Shown here piece after piece: positions 34,988-43,144 of a stretch of 43,144 nt of DNA. The notes under the pieces are model-generated. The model did not search any database, was not told the DNA's origin, and saw only the letters and a program-made list of their open reading frames with translations. Every line of letters begins with the position of its first letter. Position 1 is the stretch's first letter. A program made the translations under genes and the position numbers. Source of the DNA: Calothrix sp. MO_167.B12 (GTDB lineage: Bacteria > Cyanobacteriota > Cyanobacteriia > Cyanobacteriales > Nostocaceae); NCBI GenBank assembly GCA_030066045.1, contig JASJCJ010000050.1, positions 1-43,144 of the forward strand. The letters run 5' to 3'.

Positions 34988-35752
34988 CTAGGAAGCAGGA
35001 GAACGGCGAGACAACTTGATTTTTCTTACCCAGTTGGTTTGCATCCAGAAACTAATAAATAAAGTAGCGGAAACTAACGCTCCCAAATTCCACTTAACAG
35101 CACGCTTAAATAAGTTTAATTCTTGGGTAGACTGGGCAGTTTTAGCTTGAGTTTTAATTTGCTGTTTGGCGTTGGAAATTTGTGACAAAAGTTGTTTTTT
35201 TACTTCTTCAGGCTTTTTACCATCCAATGAACGACCTTGATTTTTCAGTAAATTACTTATCTGTTCGGGTGTAGCTTGGCTCAGTCGTTTTTCTACATTT
35301 TCTGCTTGAGTAGTTCGTTGCTGTGAAGCTTTCACTATTTGAGTTTGGCTGTTTTCACTTAGTCTAATAGCATTGATAGTTCCCACAGGGATTAGCAAGA
35401 GAAATACCGTTGCTAGTATTAAAGTTAACCAAGATATAAACTTTAATAAACGTAATTCTAATTTTCCTCGAAAGTGGGATTCACCAAAAAATATCAGTGC
35501 TAGGGCAATCAAAGGTACTGGAACTCTTTCTACCAGTGCTCCCATGGTTTGAAATTCCCAAGCAGGATCAATAAATTTCGAGGGTATAAACAGTGCTACC
35601 CAATCAAATAATGCCAATAAAAATAAGCCATAGCCTAAAGTTCTGAGAATATTAATTGAGCTTGTTTTTTTAAAACTAAAATCTGGTATGTTCTCTATTA
35701 ACGGTTGTATTTCCTTCATTAAGGGTATAGGTTGTTCGCTTGATTTAGTCAT
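34988..35752 (-). CDS. HpsJ-like membrane protein
   Basis: A 254-residue protein with four hydrophobic segments: about 33-52 (ILRTLGYGLFLLALFDWVAL), 72-90, 98-120 (ISWLTLILATVFLLLIPVG) and 222-240. The polar region between the third and fourth (about 125-215) is rich in Gln, Lys and Ser and probably helical. The arrangement and the central GTINAIR...QRTTQAENVEKRL stretch resemble HpsJ-family proteins, known from hormogonium polysaccharide genes of Nostoc punctiforme. No other hps genes are nearby. The identification rests on recall, so it is moderate. Its upstream region holds the long purine-rich tract. Confidence 0.6.
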   Translation of the reverse strand: MTKSSEQPIPLMKEIQPLIENIPDFSFKKTSSINILRTLGYGLFLLALFDWVALFIPSKFIDPAWEFQTMGALVERVPVPLIALALIFFGESHFRGKLELRLLKFISWLTLILATVFLLLIPVGTINAIRLSENSQTQIVKASQQRTTQAENVEKRLSQATPEQISNLLKNQGRSLDGKKPEEVKKQLLSQISNAKQQIKTQAKTAQSTQELNLFKRAVKWNLGALVSATLFISFWMQTNWVRKIKLSRRSPAS

Positions 35753-36428
35753 CCGTATTATTTTTATTAATTGTTTTTATTTTTTAAATGCTTGTTAGTA
35801 TTTATACTTATAAATTTTTACTGCTAAAAAAAATATCAGCAATAGTTTGTAGAGAAACTTGATGGAATCTTTACAGTATGTCAAGAGATAAATAATTTTC
35901 ATGTAAATTTACGTGATGTTCAACTTTATCCCTAGAGTGTGGGAAGGAGTGAAGGAGGGAAAGAGGGAAGGAGTGAAGGAGTGAAGGAGGGAAGGAGTGA
36001 AGGAGGGAAGGAGTGAAGGAGGGAAGGAGTGAAGGAGGGAAGGAGGGAAGGAGGGAAAGAGGGAAGGAGGAAAAGAAAATTGAGTGTATTTTTCAGTTTT
36101 TCGGTTATTTATTCTCACAACTGTAGACGCACAGTATCTACACTCCATCACTCCGGGCGGGGAAACCCCGCCCCTACTGCATTGCTCTGCTGCAAGCTGC
36201 GCTTCGCGTGTCTACATGAACCTTTGTACACAACCTGCCCATGAAAATATCTCGAGTGCGGCTCCTACACCTAAGCTGTCAACCATCAACCATCAACCAT
36301 CAACTAACAACTAACAACTAACAACTAACAACTAACAACTAACAACCATTTTCAACCTAAGCAGGAAACATCCAAAATATTTTCCTCAAGTAGAGCAGAT
36401 ATTTTCTGTTACGTAGCATAATAGAAGA
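35753..36428. other. Divergent promoter region with long purine-rich tract
   Basis: Space between two divergently transcribed genes. It contains an AT-rich stretch next to 35752, a 134-bp purine-rich STRR (35940-36075), a GGGCGGGGAAACCCCGCCCC palindrome (about 36156), a CCTAAGCTGTCA-family repeat copy (36212-36285) and AACTAAC heptamers (about 36300-36350). No gene was seen. Confidence 0.7.
35940..36075. repeat. 134-bp purine-rich STRR (GGAGTGAA/GGAGGGAA)
   Basis: An octamer-based tandem array on the plus strand consisting almost only of G and A with an occasional GTG. It is the longest pure STRR tract of the window and could form triplex DNA. Confidence 0.85.
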
Positions 36429-37565
36429 GTGGCTGATCTATACGACCGTTTACAAGCTCTAGAACAAGGTCACTGGTTCAAGCTCATTTGCGGAGCCAGT
36501 TTCCAACATCTGCCTGCGGTGAGGAATTTAACGCTGGCTTACACCCTGGCGGGTGCTGATTGCATTGATGTGGCTGCTGATCCGGCGGTAATTGTCGCAG
36601 CTCAATCTGCTTTGGAAGTTGCCAAAGATTTTACCCAAGAAGCCCAGAAACGTGGTTTTATCCCCAATAAAACCTCTCCTTTTTTGATGGTGAGTCTCAA
36701 TGATGGGGAAGATCCCCATTTTCGCAAAGCAGAATTCGATCCCACTCAATGCCCGGCAAATTGCCTTAGACCATGTGAGAAAATTTGTCCAGCACAAGCA
36801 ATAGTATTTAATAATAATCAATTATCAGACTTTTCTGGGGTAATATCGCAAAAATGTTATGGCTGTGGTCGTTGCCTCCCAGCCTGTCCTTATGAGATAA
36901 TTTATACATCATCTTATGTCTCAACACCGGGAGCGATCGCACCATTGATATTGTCGTCTGGGGTAGATGCGGTAGAAATTCATACTCAGGTAGGTCATTT
37001 AGCAGGTTTTCAACGATTATGGAACGCTATTTTACCGTGGGTAGGGCGTTTGAAGTTAGTGGCAATTAGTTGCCCGGATGGAGATGGTGTTATTGAATAC
37101 ATGAAATCTTTGTATCAAGCGATCGCGCCCTTGCCATGTGCCTTAATTTGGCAAACTGATGGTCGTCCTATGAGTGGGGATATTGGCAAAGGAACCACCC
37201 TGGCGACGGTGAAGTTTGGACAAAAAGTATTGACAGCAAAGTTACCAGGATATGTGCAGTTAGCAGGTGGTACCAATAGTTACACCGTTGCCAAACTCAA
37301 GGCAATGGGACTCTGGAAAAATTTGGGTTCCCAGGGTTCTAAATCTTCCATCCTCAAATCACAACCCCAAATTGCAGGAGTTGCTTACGGTAGCTATGCC
37401 AGGAAACTGCTGTCATTAGTTTTAGAACAGTTAGAAGCCAAGGAGGTGAATCACACCAATGAACCAGTCAATATCCGCCTAGAAACAGAACCAGAATTAC
37501 TCTGGCAAGCTGTTTCTCTTGCCCATTCCCTTGTTTCCCAGCTCAAATCACAACAGTGCCCTTGA
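36429..37565 (+). CDS. ldpA: LdpA, iron-sulfur protein that tunes the circadian clock to light
   Basis: A 378-residue soluble protein matching LdpA (light-dependent period). Two 4Fe-4S cluster motifs are visible: Cys108, 112, 116, 120 (CPANCLRPCEKIC) and Cys143, 146, 149, 153 (CYGCGRCLPAC). Other family stretches are WFKLICGASFQHLPAVRNL, GADCIDVAADP, GVDAVEIHTQVGH and KLPGYVQLAGGTNSYT. In Synechococcus, LdpA adjusts circadian period to redox state and associates with clock proteins. Start codon is GTG at 36429. The Ycf45-like gene follows 79 bp downstream on the same strand, suggesting an operon. Confidence 0.92.
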   Translation: MADLYDRLQALEQGHWFKLICGASFQHLPAVRNLTLAYTLAGADCIDVAADPAVIVAAQSALEVAKDFTQEAQKRGFIPNKTSPFLMVSLNDGEDPHFRKAEFDPTQCPANCLRPCEKICPAQAIVFNNNQLSDFSGVISQKCYGCGRCLPACPYEIIYTSSYVSTPGAIAPLILSSGVDAVEIHTQVGHLAGFQRLWNAILPWVGRLKLVAISCPDGDGVIEYMKSLYQAIAPLPCALIWQTDGRPMSGDIGKGTTLATVKFGQKVLTAKLPGYVQLAGGTNSYTVAKLKAMGLWKNLGSQGSKSSILKSQPQIAGVAYGSYARKLLSLVLEQLEAKEVNHTNEPVNIRLETEPELLWQAVSLAHSLVSQLKSQQCP

Positions 37566-37644
37566 TTCAAGAGTGCTGCGGACACTTACCCAACTCAGGT
37601 AAGTAATCTTTCTCTCCATCGCTAAAAACGTCACCATAGAAAGT

Positions 37645-39375
37645 ATGACGATTACAGACGATCTCCAAAAGTTATTAGACATTTTGCCTCAAGACTTGAG
37701 GCAGATATTAGAGAAGCATCCGCAACGAGATAATTTAGTGGAAGTAGTGTTAGATTTGGGCCGTCGCCCAGAAGCTCGCTTCCCCAATCTGACTGAGTAC
37801 CTGAGCGAAACACCTGTTACCCAAGCACAGATAGATGATTGCATATCGAGAGTGGGAACCTTTGGTGGAGACAACCGAGCCGGAATCGAGCAAACCTTGC
37901 ACCGAATCAGTGCCATTCGCAACCGTACCGGCAAGATTATTGGTTTAACTTGTCGCATTGGTAGGGCTGTTTTTGGCACCATTGGCATGATTCGGGACTT
38001 GGTAGAAACCGGACAGTCAATTCTCATGCTTGGCCGTCCGGGAGTGGGTAAAACCACTGCTCTGAGGGAAATTGCTCGGGTGTTGGCAGATGATTTCAAT
38101 AAGCGAGTGGTAATTATTGACACTTCCAATGAAATTGCTGGAGATGGTGATGTGCCCCATCCAGCCATTGGTAAAGCTCGACGGATGCAAGTGGCTCACC
38201 CAGAACAACAGCACCAGGTAATGATTGAGGCTGTGGAAAACCATATGCCGGAAGTCATTGTCATTGATGAAATTGGTACAGAGTTAGAAGCTTTGGCTGC
38301 TCGCACCATTGCTGAAAGGGGCGTGCAATTGGTGGGAACCGCCCACGGTAATCAGATTGAAAACCTGATTAAAAACCCCACTCTTTGCGATTTAGTTGGT
38401 GGTATCCAAGCTGTAACCCTGGGGGATGATGAAGCCAGAAGACGGGGGAGCCAAAAAACTGTTTTAGAAAGGAAAGCACCCCCTACCTTTGAAATTGCCG
38501 TGGAAATGACCGAACGGCAAAAATGGGTAGTCCATGAAAGCGTTGCAGACACCGTAGATAATTTATTGCGGGGACGGGTTCCTAGTCCTCAAGTTAGGAC
38601 TGTGGATGAAAATGGTAAGGTGAAGATTGTGCGCCAATTAACCGCCATTAATGGTCGCGGACAACAGCCGAAAGAATCATCAGCCATGTCTGCGGAAAAA
38701 CAAAGTAATGGCTGGCGGTCATCTGGACGAATGCAACCATTACCACCCTTAGAATTGCAACCAGAACAAAGTACTGGTAAAAGTGAATTTGACCGCTTAC
38801 TAGATCGATCTTTATATAGTGATGGTTTTGATTTTGATGAGACTAGACAAGCGGGTCCTAATGGGGAAGACTTGCCATTGCACATATATCCCTATGGTGT
38901 CAGTCGCCATCAATTGGAACAAATCATTGAGGTATTAAATTTACCAGTAGTTTTAACAAAAGACCTGGACAGCTCCGATGCAATTTTGGCCTTGCGATCG
39001 CACGTCAAAAACCATGCTAAATTGCGCCATATGGCTAAAGCCCGTCATCTGCCCATCCAGATGATAAAATCTAGCACTATCCCCCAAATTACTAGGGGAC
39101 TGCGGCGCATATTACATATGGAAGAACCGGCGATCGCTGATGAAAAAGAATTGCAACTTTTTTTACATAGTGGTACTGATGATGAAATGGATGCCCTGGA
39201 AGAAGCAAGACTTGCTGTAGAGCAGATTGTCATTCCCAAGGGACAACCCGTAGAATTACTGCCTCGTTCTTCTCAAGTGCGTAAAATGCAACACGAATTA
39301 GTAGAGCATTACCGCTTAAAATCCCATAGTTTTGGGGAAGAACCAAATCGACGTTTGCGGATTTATCCAGCCTGA
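37645..39375 (+). CDS. Ycf45-like AAA ATPase with C-terminal R3H domain
   Basis: A 576-residue protein combining an ATPase like sporulation protein SpoIIIAA with an R3H nucleic-acid-binding domain; plastid homologues are called Ycf45. Walker A is GRPGVGKTT (130-138), Walker B VIVIDEIG (Asp208, Glu209), and the sensor region GTAHGNQIENL follows. A low-complexity linker lies at about 340-385. The R3H part is at about 515-576 (RKMQHELVEHYRLKSHSFG). Role unknown in cyanobacteria; an RNA- or single-strand-DNA-linked function is inferred from R3H. It follows ldpA closely and ends at a good terminator (39455-39490). Confidence 0.92.
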   Translation: MTITDDLQKLLDILPQDLRQILEKHPQRDNLVEVVLDLGRRPEARFPNLTEYLSETPVTQAQIDDCISRVGTFGGDNRAGIEQTLHRISAIRNRTGKIIGLTCRIGRAVFGTIGMIRDLVETGQSILMLGRPGVGKTTALREIARVLADDFNKRVVIIDTSNEIAGDGDVPHPAIGKARRMQVAHPEQQHQVMIEAVENHMPEVIVIDEIGTELEALAARTIAERGVQLVGTAHGNQIENLIKNPTLCDLVGGIQAVTLGDDEARRRGSQKTVLERKAPPTFEIAVEMTERQKWVVHESVADTVDNLLRGRVPSPQVRTVDENGKVKIVRQLTAINGRGQQPKESSAMSAEKQSNGWRSSGRMQPLPPLELQPEQSTGKSEFDRLLDRSLYSDGFDFDETRQAGPNGEDLPLHIYPYGVSRHQLEQIIEVLNLPVVLTKDLDSSDAILALRSHVKNHAKLRHMAKARHLPIQMIKSSTIPQITRGLRRILHMEEPAIADEKELQLFLHSGTDDEMDALEEARLAVEQIVIPKGQPVELLPRSSQVRKMQHELVEHYRLKSHSFGEEPNRRLRIYPA

Positions 39376-39454
39376 TTGTTGCTAAAAATTATCATTCAAT
39401 TAATAATTTTACTTTCACTGAAAAAGCAGCAATTATCTTGTAAATATACATTTT

Positions 39455-39490
39455 CCCTTTCTAGAAACGAGAAGGGGATTTTTATTTTTT
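39455..39490 (+). terminator. Rho-independent terminator after the Ycf45-like gene
   Basis: CCCTTTCT and AGAAGGGG form an 8-bp stem (one G-T pair) with an AGAAACG loop, followed by a T-rich run (ATTTTTATTTTTT). It lies 80 bp after the stop codon and probably ends the ldpA transcript. Confidence 0.8.
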
Positions 39491-39853
39491 CAATTTTCCT
39501 ATCATAGCATAAAGTTTAAGGAAATTTTAAAAATGAGTTAAAAGTTTTGGATTTAATGGATTTAATTTTATATATAGGAATCTGGTTTAATTGAAAAATT
39601 TGTCCCCTTGTCTCCCCATACTCCCTCACTCCAGGGCGCAAGCCGCAGCGCCCCTACTCCTTCACTCCTTCCCTCCTTCCCTCCTTCCCTCCTTCCCTCC
39701 TTCCCTCCCTCACTCCTTAACAATTTCTTTAATTAAAACCCCTAACTTTCTTGATATATCTAGGTATATTTCCGAAAATCTAGACGTTAGATGTGTAGAT
39801 TTATTTTGTATTCGCTTTAATATTACTCATTTTTGAATTAGCCGTATTAGTAT
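39491..39853. other. Spacer with C/T-rich STRR and promoter of the COP23 gene
   Basis: Contains a TCCTTCCC-type STRR (39657-39718), GGGCGCAAGCCGCAGCGCCCC, and an AT-rich stretch next to the COP23 start. No other gene was seen. Confidence 0.6.
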
Positions 39854-40399
39854 ATGAAAATGGGTCAAGTTGTGAAAGGTGTAACAAGAAACATTGCGAT
39901 CGCTTCACTAATAGGATGTGCGATCGTAACTGCAATTCCCCAGCCTAGTTATGCTAGTAAGCCGACATTTCGCTGTGGTAGTACCAAATACAGAGGTAAA
40001 ACCGTACCTGCGACATGGGCCTACACCCAAAATGGTCGAAAAATCATGATCATTCGCTGGATTAGGTCTGTGGGTAAATGGAGTGCTAGGCGACGTTGTA
40101 AGGTAGTATCCCGTAAATTCCAGGTAGCTTACGACCATGATAAATTGCGGTACATCAAGGGAAGTTATTTAGGAACGGAACCTGTACTGTGTGCGGTGAA
40201 TAATGTGTGGGAGAATTGCACCAGAAGGAACATATTATTTACCTTGCATCCCCGGTGGCGGAAGAATCCGAGAGCAGCTGCCCAGGTATTATTAGATCGT
40301 CGTGGTTTAGCAGCTGGCAGGGTTTTGAACGAAAATAATTCCAAAACCTTCCATGTAGATTTTAAGTCCTATATGGAAGCAGCAGCAAAACAGAAGTGA
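39854..40399 (+). CDS. Exported COP23-domain protein
   Basis: A 181-residue protein with a signal peptide (about 1-34, ending PSYASKP) and a domain resembling COP23, first described as a circadian oscillating membrane protein of Synechococcus. Family features: FRCGSTKYRGKTVPATWAYT, RRRCKVVSRKFQVAY, RYIKGSYLGTEPVLCAV, then WENCTRRNILFTLHP with conserved cysteines likely to be disulfide-bonded. Function is unknown. The start is ambiguous between codons 1 and 3 (MKM). It stands alone between repeat regions; its possible clock link fits loosely with ldpA nearby but could be chance. Confidence 0.78.
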   Translation: MKMGQVVKGVTRNIAIASLIGCAIVTAIPQPSYASKPTFRCGSTKYRGKTVPATWAYTQNGRKIMIIRWIRSVGKWSARRRCKVVSRKFQVAYDHDKLRYIKGSYLGTEPVLCAVNNVWENCTRRNILFTLHPRWRKNPRAAAQVLLDRRGLAAGRVLNENNSKTFHVDFKSYMEAAAKQK

Positions 40400-40603
40400 G
40401 TCTCATCCATATTTATAAACCTCACCCTCTTGGGAGTGGGGGAGCGGGAGAGTGGGGGAGTGGGGGCAGAAAAAACAAGTCCAAATTATGACAATAATCC
40501 CCAGCTTTTAGCCTGGTGAGGGGTCAAACCTACTATTCGCCAGCAGCATCCTTATAAAGGAGAGGGTTGGAGTGAGTCAAAAATCGATGATCCTGTAGGG
40601 GCA
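40400..40603. other. Spacer between COP23 gene and repeat array
   Basis: Contains GGGAGTGGGGGAG-type repeats immediately after the COP23 stop, and sequence that leads into the 58-bp array. No gene was seen. Confidence 0.5.
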
Positions 40604-40835
40604 CGGCATCCACAATCTTTCGGTGTATGCAATTATCTTACAGGTGCCGTGCCCTTTGACTCGGCATCCACAATCTTTCGGTGTATACAATTATCTGACA
40701 GGTGCCGTGCCCTTTGACTCGGCATCCACAGTCTTTTGCTGTATGCAATTATCTTACAGGTGCCGTGCCCTTTGACTCGGCATCCACAGTCTTTTGCTGT
40801 ATGCAATTATCTGACAGGTGCCGTGCCCTTTGACT
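40604..40835. repeat. 58-bp palindromic tandem array, four copies
   Basis: Units start at 40604, 40662, 40720 and 40778, with a partial fifth start (CGGCATC) at 40836. Each reads CGGCATCCACA...CAATTATCTKACAGGTGCCGTGCCCTTTGACT. GGCACGGCA ahead of the first unit and TGCCGTGCC at each unit end form the palindrome. Units 1-2 have AATCTTTCGGT, units 3-4 AGTCTTTTGCT; units 1 and 3 have CTTACA, units 2 and 4 CTGACA. There are no unique spacers, so this is not a CRISPR. Single copies occur at 2939-2997, 4501-4556 and partly near 6506. Confidence 0.9.
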
Positions 40836-40999
40836 CGGCATCAAGAAAGCAGAATCAACTTGCATTTTTTGTATTGTAGTGCGGGCAGCGTTCGACGGCT
40901 CGACTGAGCTGAGCCGAATGTCTGAGCTCACGCCGAAGTCTTGCCCGCTTTGTATGTAAAGAGAGGGGCATCTTGCCCGCTTTGTATGTAAAGGGAGCA
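40836..40999. other. Target region of the group II intron
   Basis: Non-coding sequence with a repeated 33-bp unit GCATCTTGCCCGCTTTGTATGTAAAG (two direct copies, about 40949 and 40968) and an inverted GCGGGCA. The second copy ends in GGGAGCA directly before the intron start GTGCGA. Confidence 0.5.
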
Positions 41000-43139
41000 G
41001 TGCGATTCGTTGTAGCTGAATCACGGTAACCAGTCCGTAAATAAAGCTACCAACCAACAACGGTTGAACTGTCAGTTGGATGAAGGTGAAAGTCCTTCCC
41101 TTGAAACTCACAAGTGACTCCCTATCTGCCCACGCCGAACAGGCTCGGAATCCTGTAGAGCGAAGCTGGGAACAGGGCACAATCAGAGGGTAATTGCAAT
41201 CCACACTGGTGCTAATGGGGAGCCTGCATGGTGAAGTACCGTAAAAAGTGACTTATTGCAACACGGTCGCAATCCTAATAGACCGAAGTCGCCAAAGATT
41301 AGTATCCCGCTGACTTTTGCTCCGAGAACGGCATGAGTAAGGGGTTTTGGCAGTCAAATTGGTAACACCTAAACAGACAAAACAATCTAACCGACGGAAC
41401 GAATAAAAACGGTGATGAAGTCTAGGGAAAGGTCGAAAACCCTAGTAGGCGAGACGAGACGCGGAAACCTTCATACCGGGTAGGACAATCCGTAATTGGA
41501 TTGAGGAGTTCAGAAAACACGCTTGCGAAGTAGAGCATAGTTAGACACATGACTAGTAATAGACATAGTGAACTTTGGATAAACATACGGTGGAAGAAAC
41601 TCCGCCGCGACTTGCTCCGCCTACAACGCCGCGTGTTCAAAGCAGTTACTAATGGAGACAAGCGTAAAGCTCGGTCACTTCAAAAGCTGATTCTGAAATC
41701 CCAAGCAGCCAGATTACTAGCGATTCGTCAAGTAACACAATTAAATAAAGGTAAGAAGACTGCGGGAATTGACGGTAAGGCATCACTCAACTTCGAGGAA
41801 CGCCTAGCCTTCAGTGAAGAACTAAAGGCAAAAGTCAATAACTGGAAACACCAAGGACTAAGGGAAATTCCAATCCCCAAAAAGGACGGAACTACCAGAA
41901 TACTCAAAGTTCCCATCATTGCGGATAGAGCATGGCAATGCCTTGCAAAATTTGCACTAGAACCCGCCCACGAAGCAACTTTTCACGCCAGGAGCTATGG
42001 ATTTAGAACCGGAAGAGGGGCGCATGATGCCCAAAAATACATCTTTCTAAATTTAAATTCAAAAGCAAGCGGCATTCACAAACAAGTCATCGAACTGGAT
42101 ATTGAAAAATGTTTCGACCGGATAAACCACAACTGTATCATGGAAAACCTCATAGCCCCTAAAGGGTTAAAACTGGGGATTTGGAGATGCCTAAAGGCAG
42201 GAAACAACCCCGGATTTCCAGAACAAGGAACGCCTCAAGGCGGCGTGGTTAGTCCACTTCTCGCCAACATTGCCCTCAATGGCATCGAAGAAATACATCC
42301 ATCTGTAAGATATGCAGATGACATGATATTCTTCCTCAAACCCGGAGAGTATGCATGGGAAGTGTTATTAGAAACTCAAAAGTTTCTGGAAGACAGAGGA
42401 CTCAATATCAGCCAACACAAAACCAAGATAACCGCTTCGACTTCGGGATTTGACTTTCTAGGCTGGCACTTTAAAGTCCAGAAAAACGGGAAGTTCAGAT
42501 GCGTCCCTTCAGTGGACAATTACAAAACATTCCGTAAGAAAGTTAAGAAAATCGTCAACAATAGTAACTATGGTGCTAGGGTCAAAGCCAAAAAATTAGC
42601 CTCCCTAGTTAGAGGTTGGAGAAACTACCATAAATACTGCAAAATGGACGGGGCTAGAAACTCTCTATGCTTCATCGAAAAACGAGCATTTAAGGTATTC
42701 AACAAGGAAACCAAGCAAGACCGCCACTCTAGTAAGAAATTACTCAACAAAGCGTTCCCTGCGGTTCCCTACTCCGAAAACAAACACGTCATGGTAAAAG
42801 GTGAAAAATCCCCCTATGATGGCGATTTAACCTACTGGAGCCAGCGAAATAGCAAGCTCTACGACGGTGAAACCTCTAAAGCCTTAAAACGGCAAAACCA
42901 TTCATGTGGGTTGTGTGGTATGAAAACCCTACCAGGTGAAGATGTACATCTACATCACATCGACGGGAACCACAACAACTGGCAGACTAGGAATCTTATA
43001 GCGGTTCATCAATCCTGTCATAACTATACACACATGAGCAAGGCGCGTGCCTAGAACTTCGGGAGCCGGATGCAGCGAAAGCCGCATGTCCGGATCTAAC
43101 TGAGAGGTGCGGGGGATAATACCCTCCATCGACTCAAAC
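41000..43139 (+). mobile_element. Group II intron with reverse transcriptase/maturase
   Basis: The 5' end is consistent with GTGCGAT at 41000. About 550 bp of structured, non-coding RNA domains precede the ORF (41549), as expected for domains I-IV. After the ORF, domain V is recognisable as GAGCCGGATGCAGCGAAAGC at 43061-43080 and the pairing GCATGTCCGGATC, and domain VI as a GAGGTGC...CATCGACTC stem ending near 43139. Cyanobacterial retroelements of this type are common. It sits in non-coding repeat DNA, so it interrupts no gene. Boundaries rest on consensus ends and could shift by a few bases. Confidence 0.8.
41549..43054 (+). CDS. Group II intron-encoded reverse transcriptase/maturase with HNH endonuclease
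   Basis: A 501-residue protein with an N-terminal RT domain (about 40-300): IPIPKKDGTTRILKVP, HARSYGFRTGRGAHDA, IELDIEKCFDRI, GTPQGGVVSPLLANIAL and the catalytic YADD (255-258). The thumb/maturase domain X follows (about 300-425; LVRGWRNYHKYC, RAFKVFN), then YSENKHVMVKGEKSPYDGDL and a C-terminal HNH nuclease: CGLCGMKTLPGED, HLHHIDGNHNNW and HQSCHNYTH. The protein helps splice the intron and inserts it at new sites by target-primed reverse transcription. The reading frame is intact. It lies in the intron's domain IV region. Confidence 0.92.
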   Translation: MTSNRHSELWINIRWKKLRRDLLRLQRRVFKAVTNGDKRKARSLQKLILKSQAARLLAIRQVTQLNKGKKTAGIDGKASLNFEERLAFSEELKAKVNNWKHQGLREIPIPKKDGTTRILKVPIIADRAWQCLAKFALEPAHEATFHARSYGFRTGRGAHDAQKYIFLNLNSKASGIHKQVIELDIEKCFDRINHNCIMENLIAPKGLKLGIWRCLKAGNNPGFPEQGTPQGGVVSPLLANIALNGIEEIHPSVRYADDMIFFLKPGEYAWEVLLETQKFLEDRGLNISQHKTKITASTSGFDFLGWHFKVQKNGKFRCVPSVDNYKTFRKKVKKIVNNSNYGARVKAKKLASLVRGWRNYHKYCKMDGARNSLCFIEKRAFKVFNKETKQDRHSSKKLLNKAFPAVPYSENKHVMVKGEKSPYDGDLTYWSQRNSKLYDGETSKALKRQNHSCGLCGMKTLPGEDVHLHHIDGNHNNWQTRNLIAVHQSCHNYTHMSKARA

Positions 43140-43144
43140 AGACT

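Noticed and set aside
37689-38168. 159-codon minus-strand open frame inside the Ycf45-like gene
   Set aside because: Antisense to strongly conserved Walker motifs; no independent support.
40604-40835. Regular repeats resembling a CRISPR array
   Set aside because: Units are directly adjacent 58-bp copies with no unique spacers, and no cas genes are present.

Overview
The window looks like chromosomal DNA of a filamentous, probably heterocyst-forming cyanobacterium (Nostocales). Four things point there: many GCGATCGC (HIP1) octamers in genes on both strands; oxygenic photosynthesis and clock-related genes (psbZ, an LdpA homologue, a COP23-domain protein, an Rcp1-like regulator and multi-GAF kinases); many short tandem repeats of 7-8 bp (STRRs) between genes; and typical cyanobacterial mobile DNA (IS200/IS605-type TnpB elements and a group II intron). 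The species cannot be named from the sequence alone.

Layout. 1-7.8 kb: a signalling and TPR block, all on the minus strand: a CheR-type methyltransferase with PAS domains, a stand-alone CheB-type methylesterase, an exported trypsin-like protease with TPRs, an exported all-TPR protein, then about 2 kb of repeats holding a TPR pseudogene with two internal stops. 7.8-13.7 kb: a 1283-residue membrane protein of unknown role, then a decay zone with a truncated Rpn-like gene, a tnpB-less IS605-like remnant, an intact Uma2-type nuclease gene and a 143-bp duplicate of its 3' end. 14-18.3 kb: metabolic genes pyrD, a winged-helix-like membrane protein, cobD and pyrR. 18.5-24.9 kb: three two-component genes on the minus strand (hybrid kinase overlapping an Rcp-like receiver, then a large REC-PAS-GAF kinase with a bilin-binding-like GAF). 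24.9-26.6 kb: a TnpB-only insertion element with a small divergent gene. 26.7-34.5 kb: M16 peptidase, ribH, psbZ, a DHH-CBS-tRNA nucleotidyltransferase fusion, a rubredoxin/metallo-beta-lactamase-like protein and an LpxB-like protein. 35-40.4 kb: an HpsJ-like membrane protein, ldpA, a Ycf45-like ATPase with R3H domain and a COP23 protein. 40.6-43.1 kb: a 58-bp tandem repeat array followed by a group II intron that runs almost to the window end.

How genes may work together. Most genes are single units separated by repeats. Plausible functional groups are CheB plus CheR-PAS (a split version of the common CheB-CheR-PAS fusion), the overlapping Rcp-like regulator and hybrid kinase, and psbZ followed by ribH on the same strand. 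I found no tRNA, rRNA or CRISPR array. The least ordinary items are the 58-bp palindromic repeat family with a possible covarying inner stem, the TnpB element with an unusual catalytic region and a divergent small gene, the tnpB-less IS605 remnant, and the TPR pseudogene.
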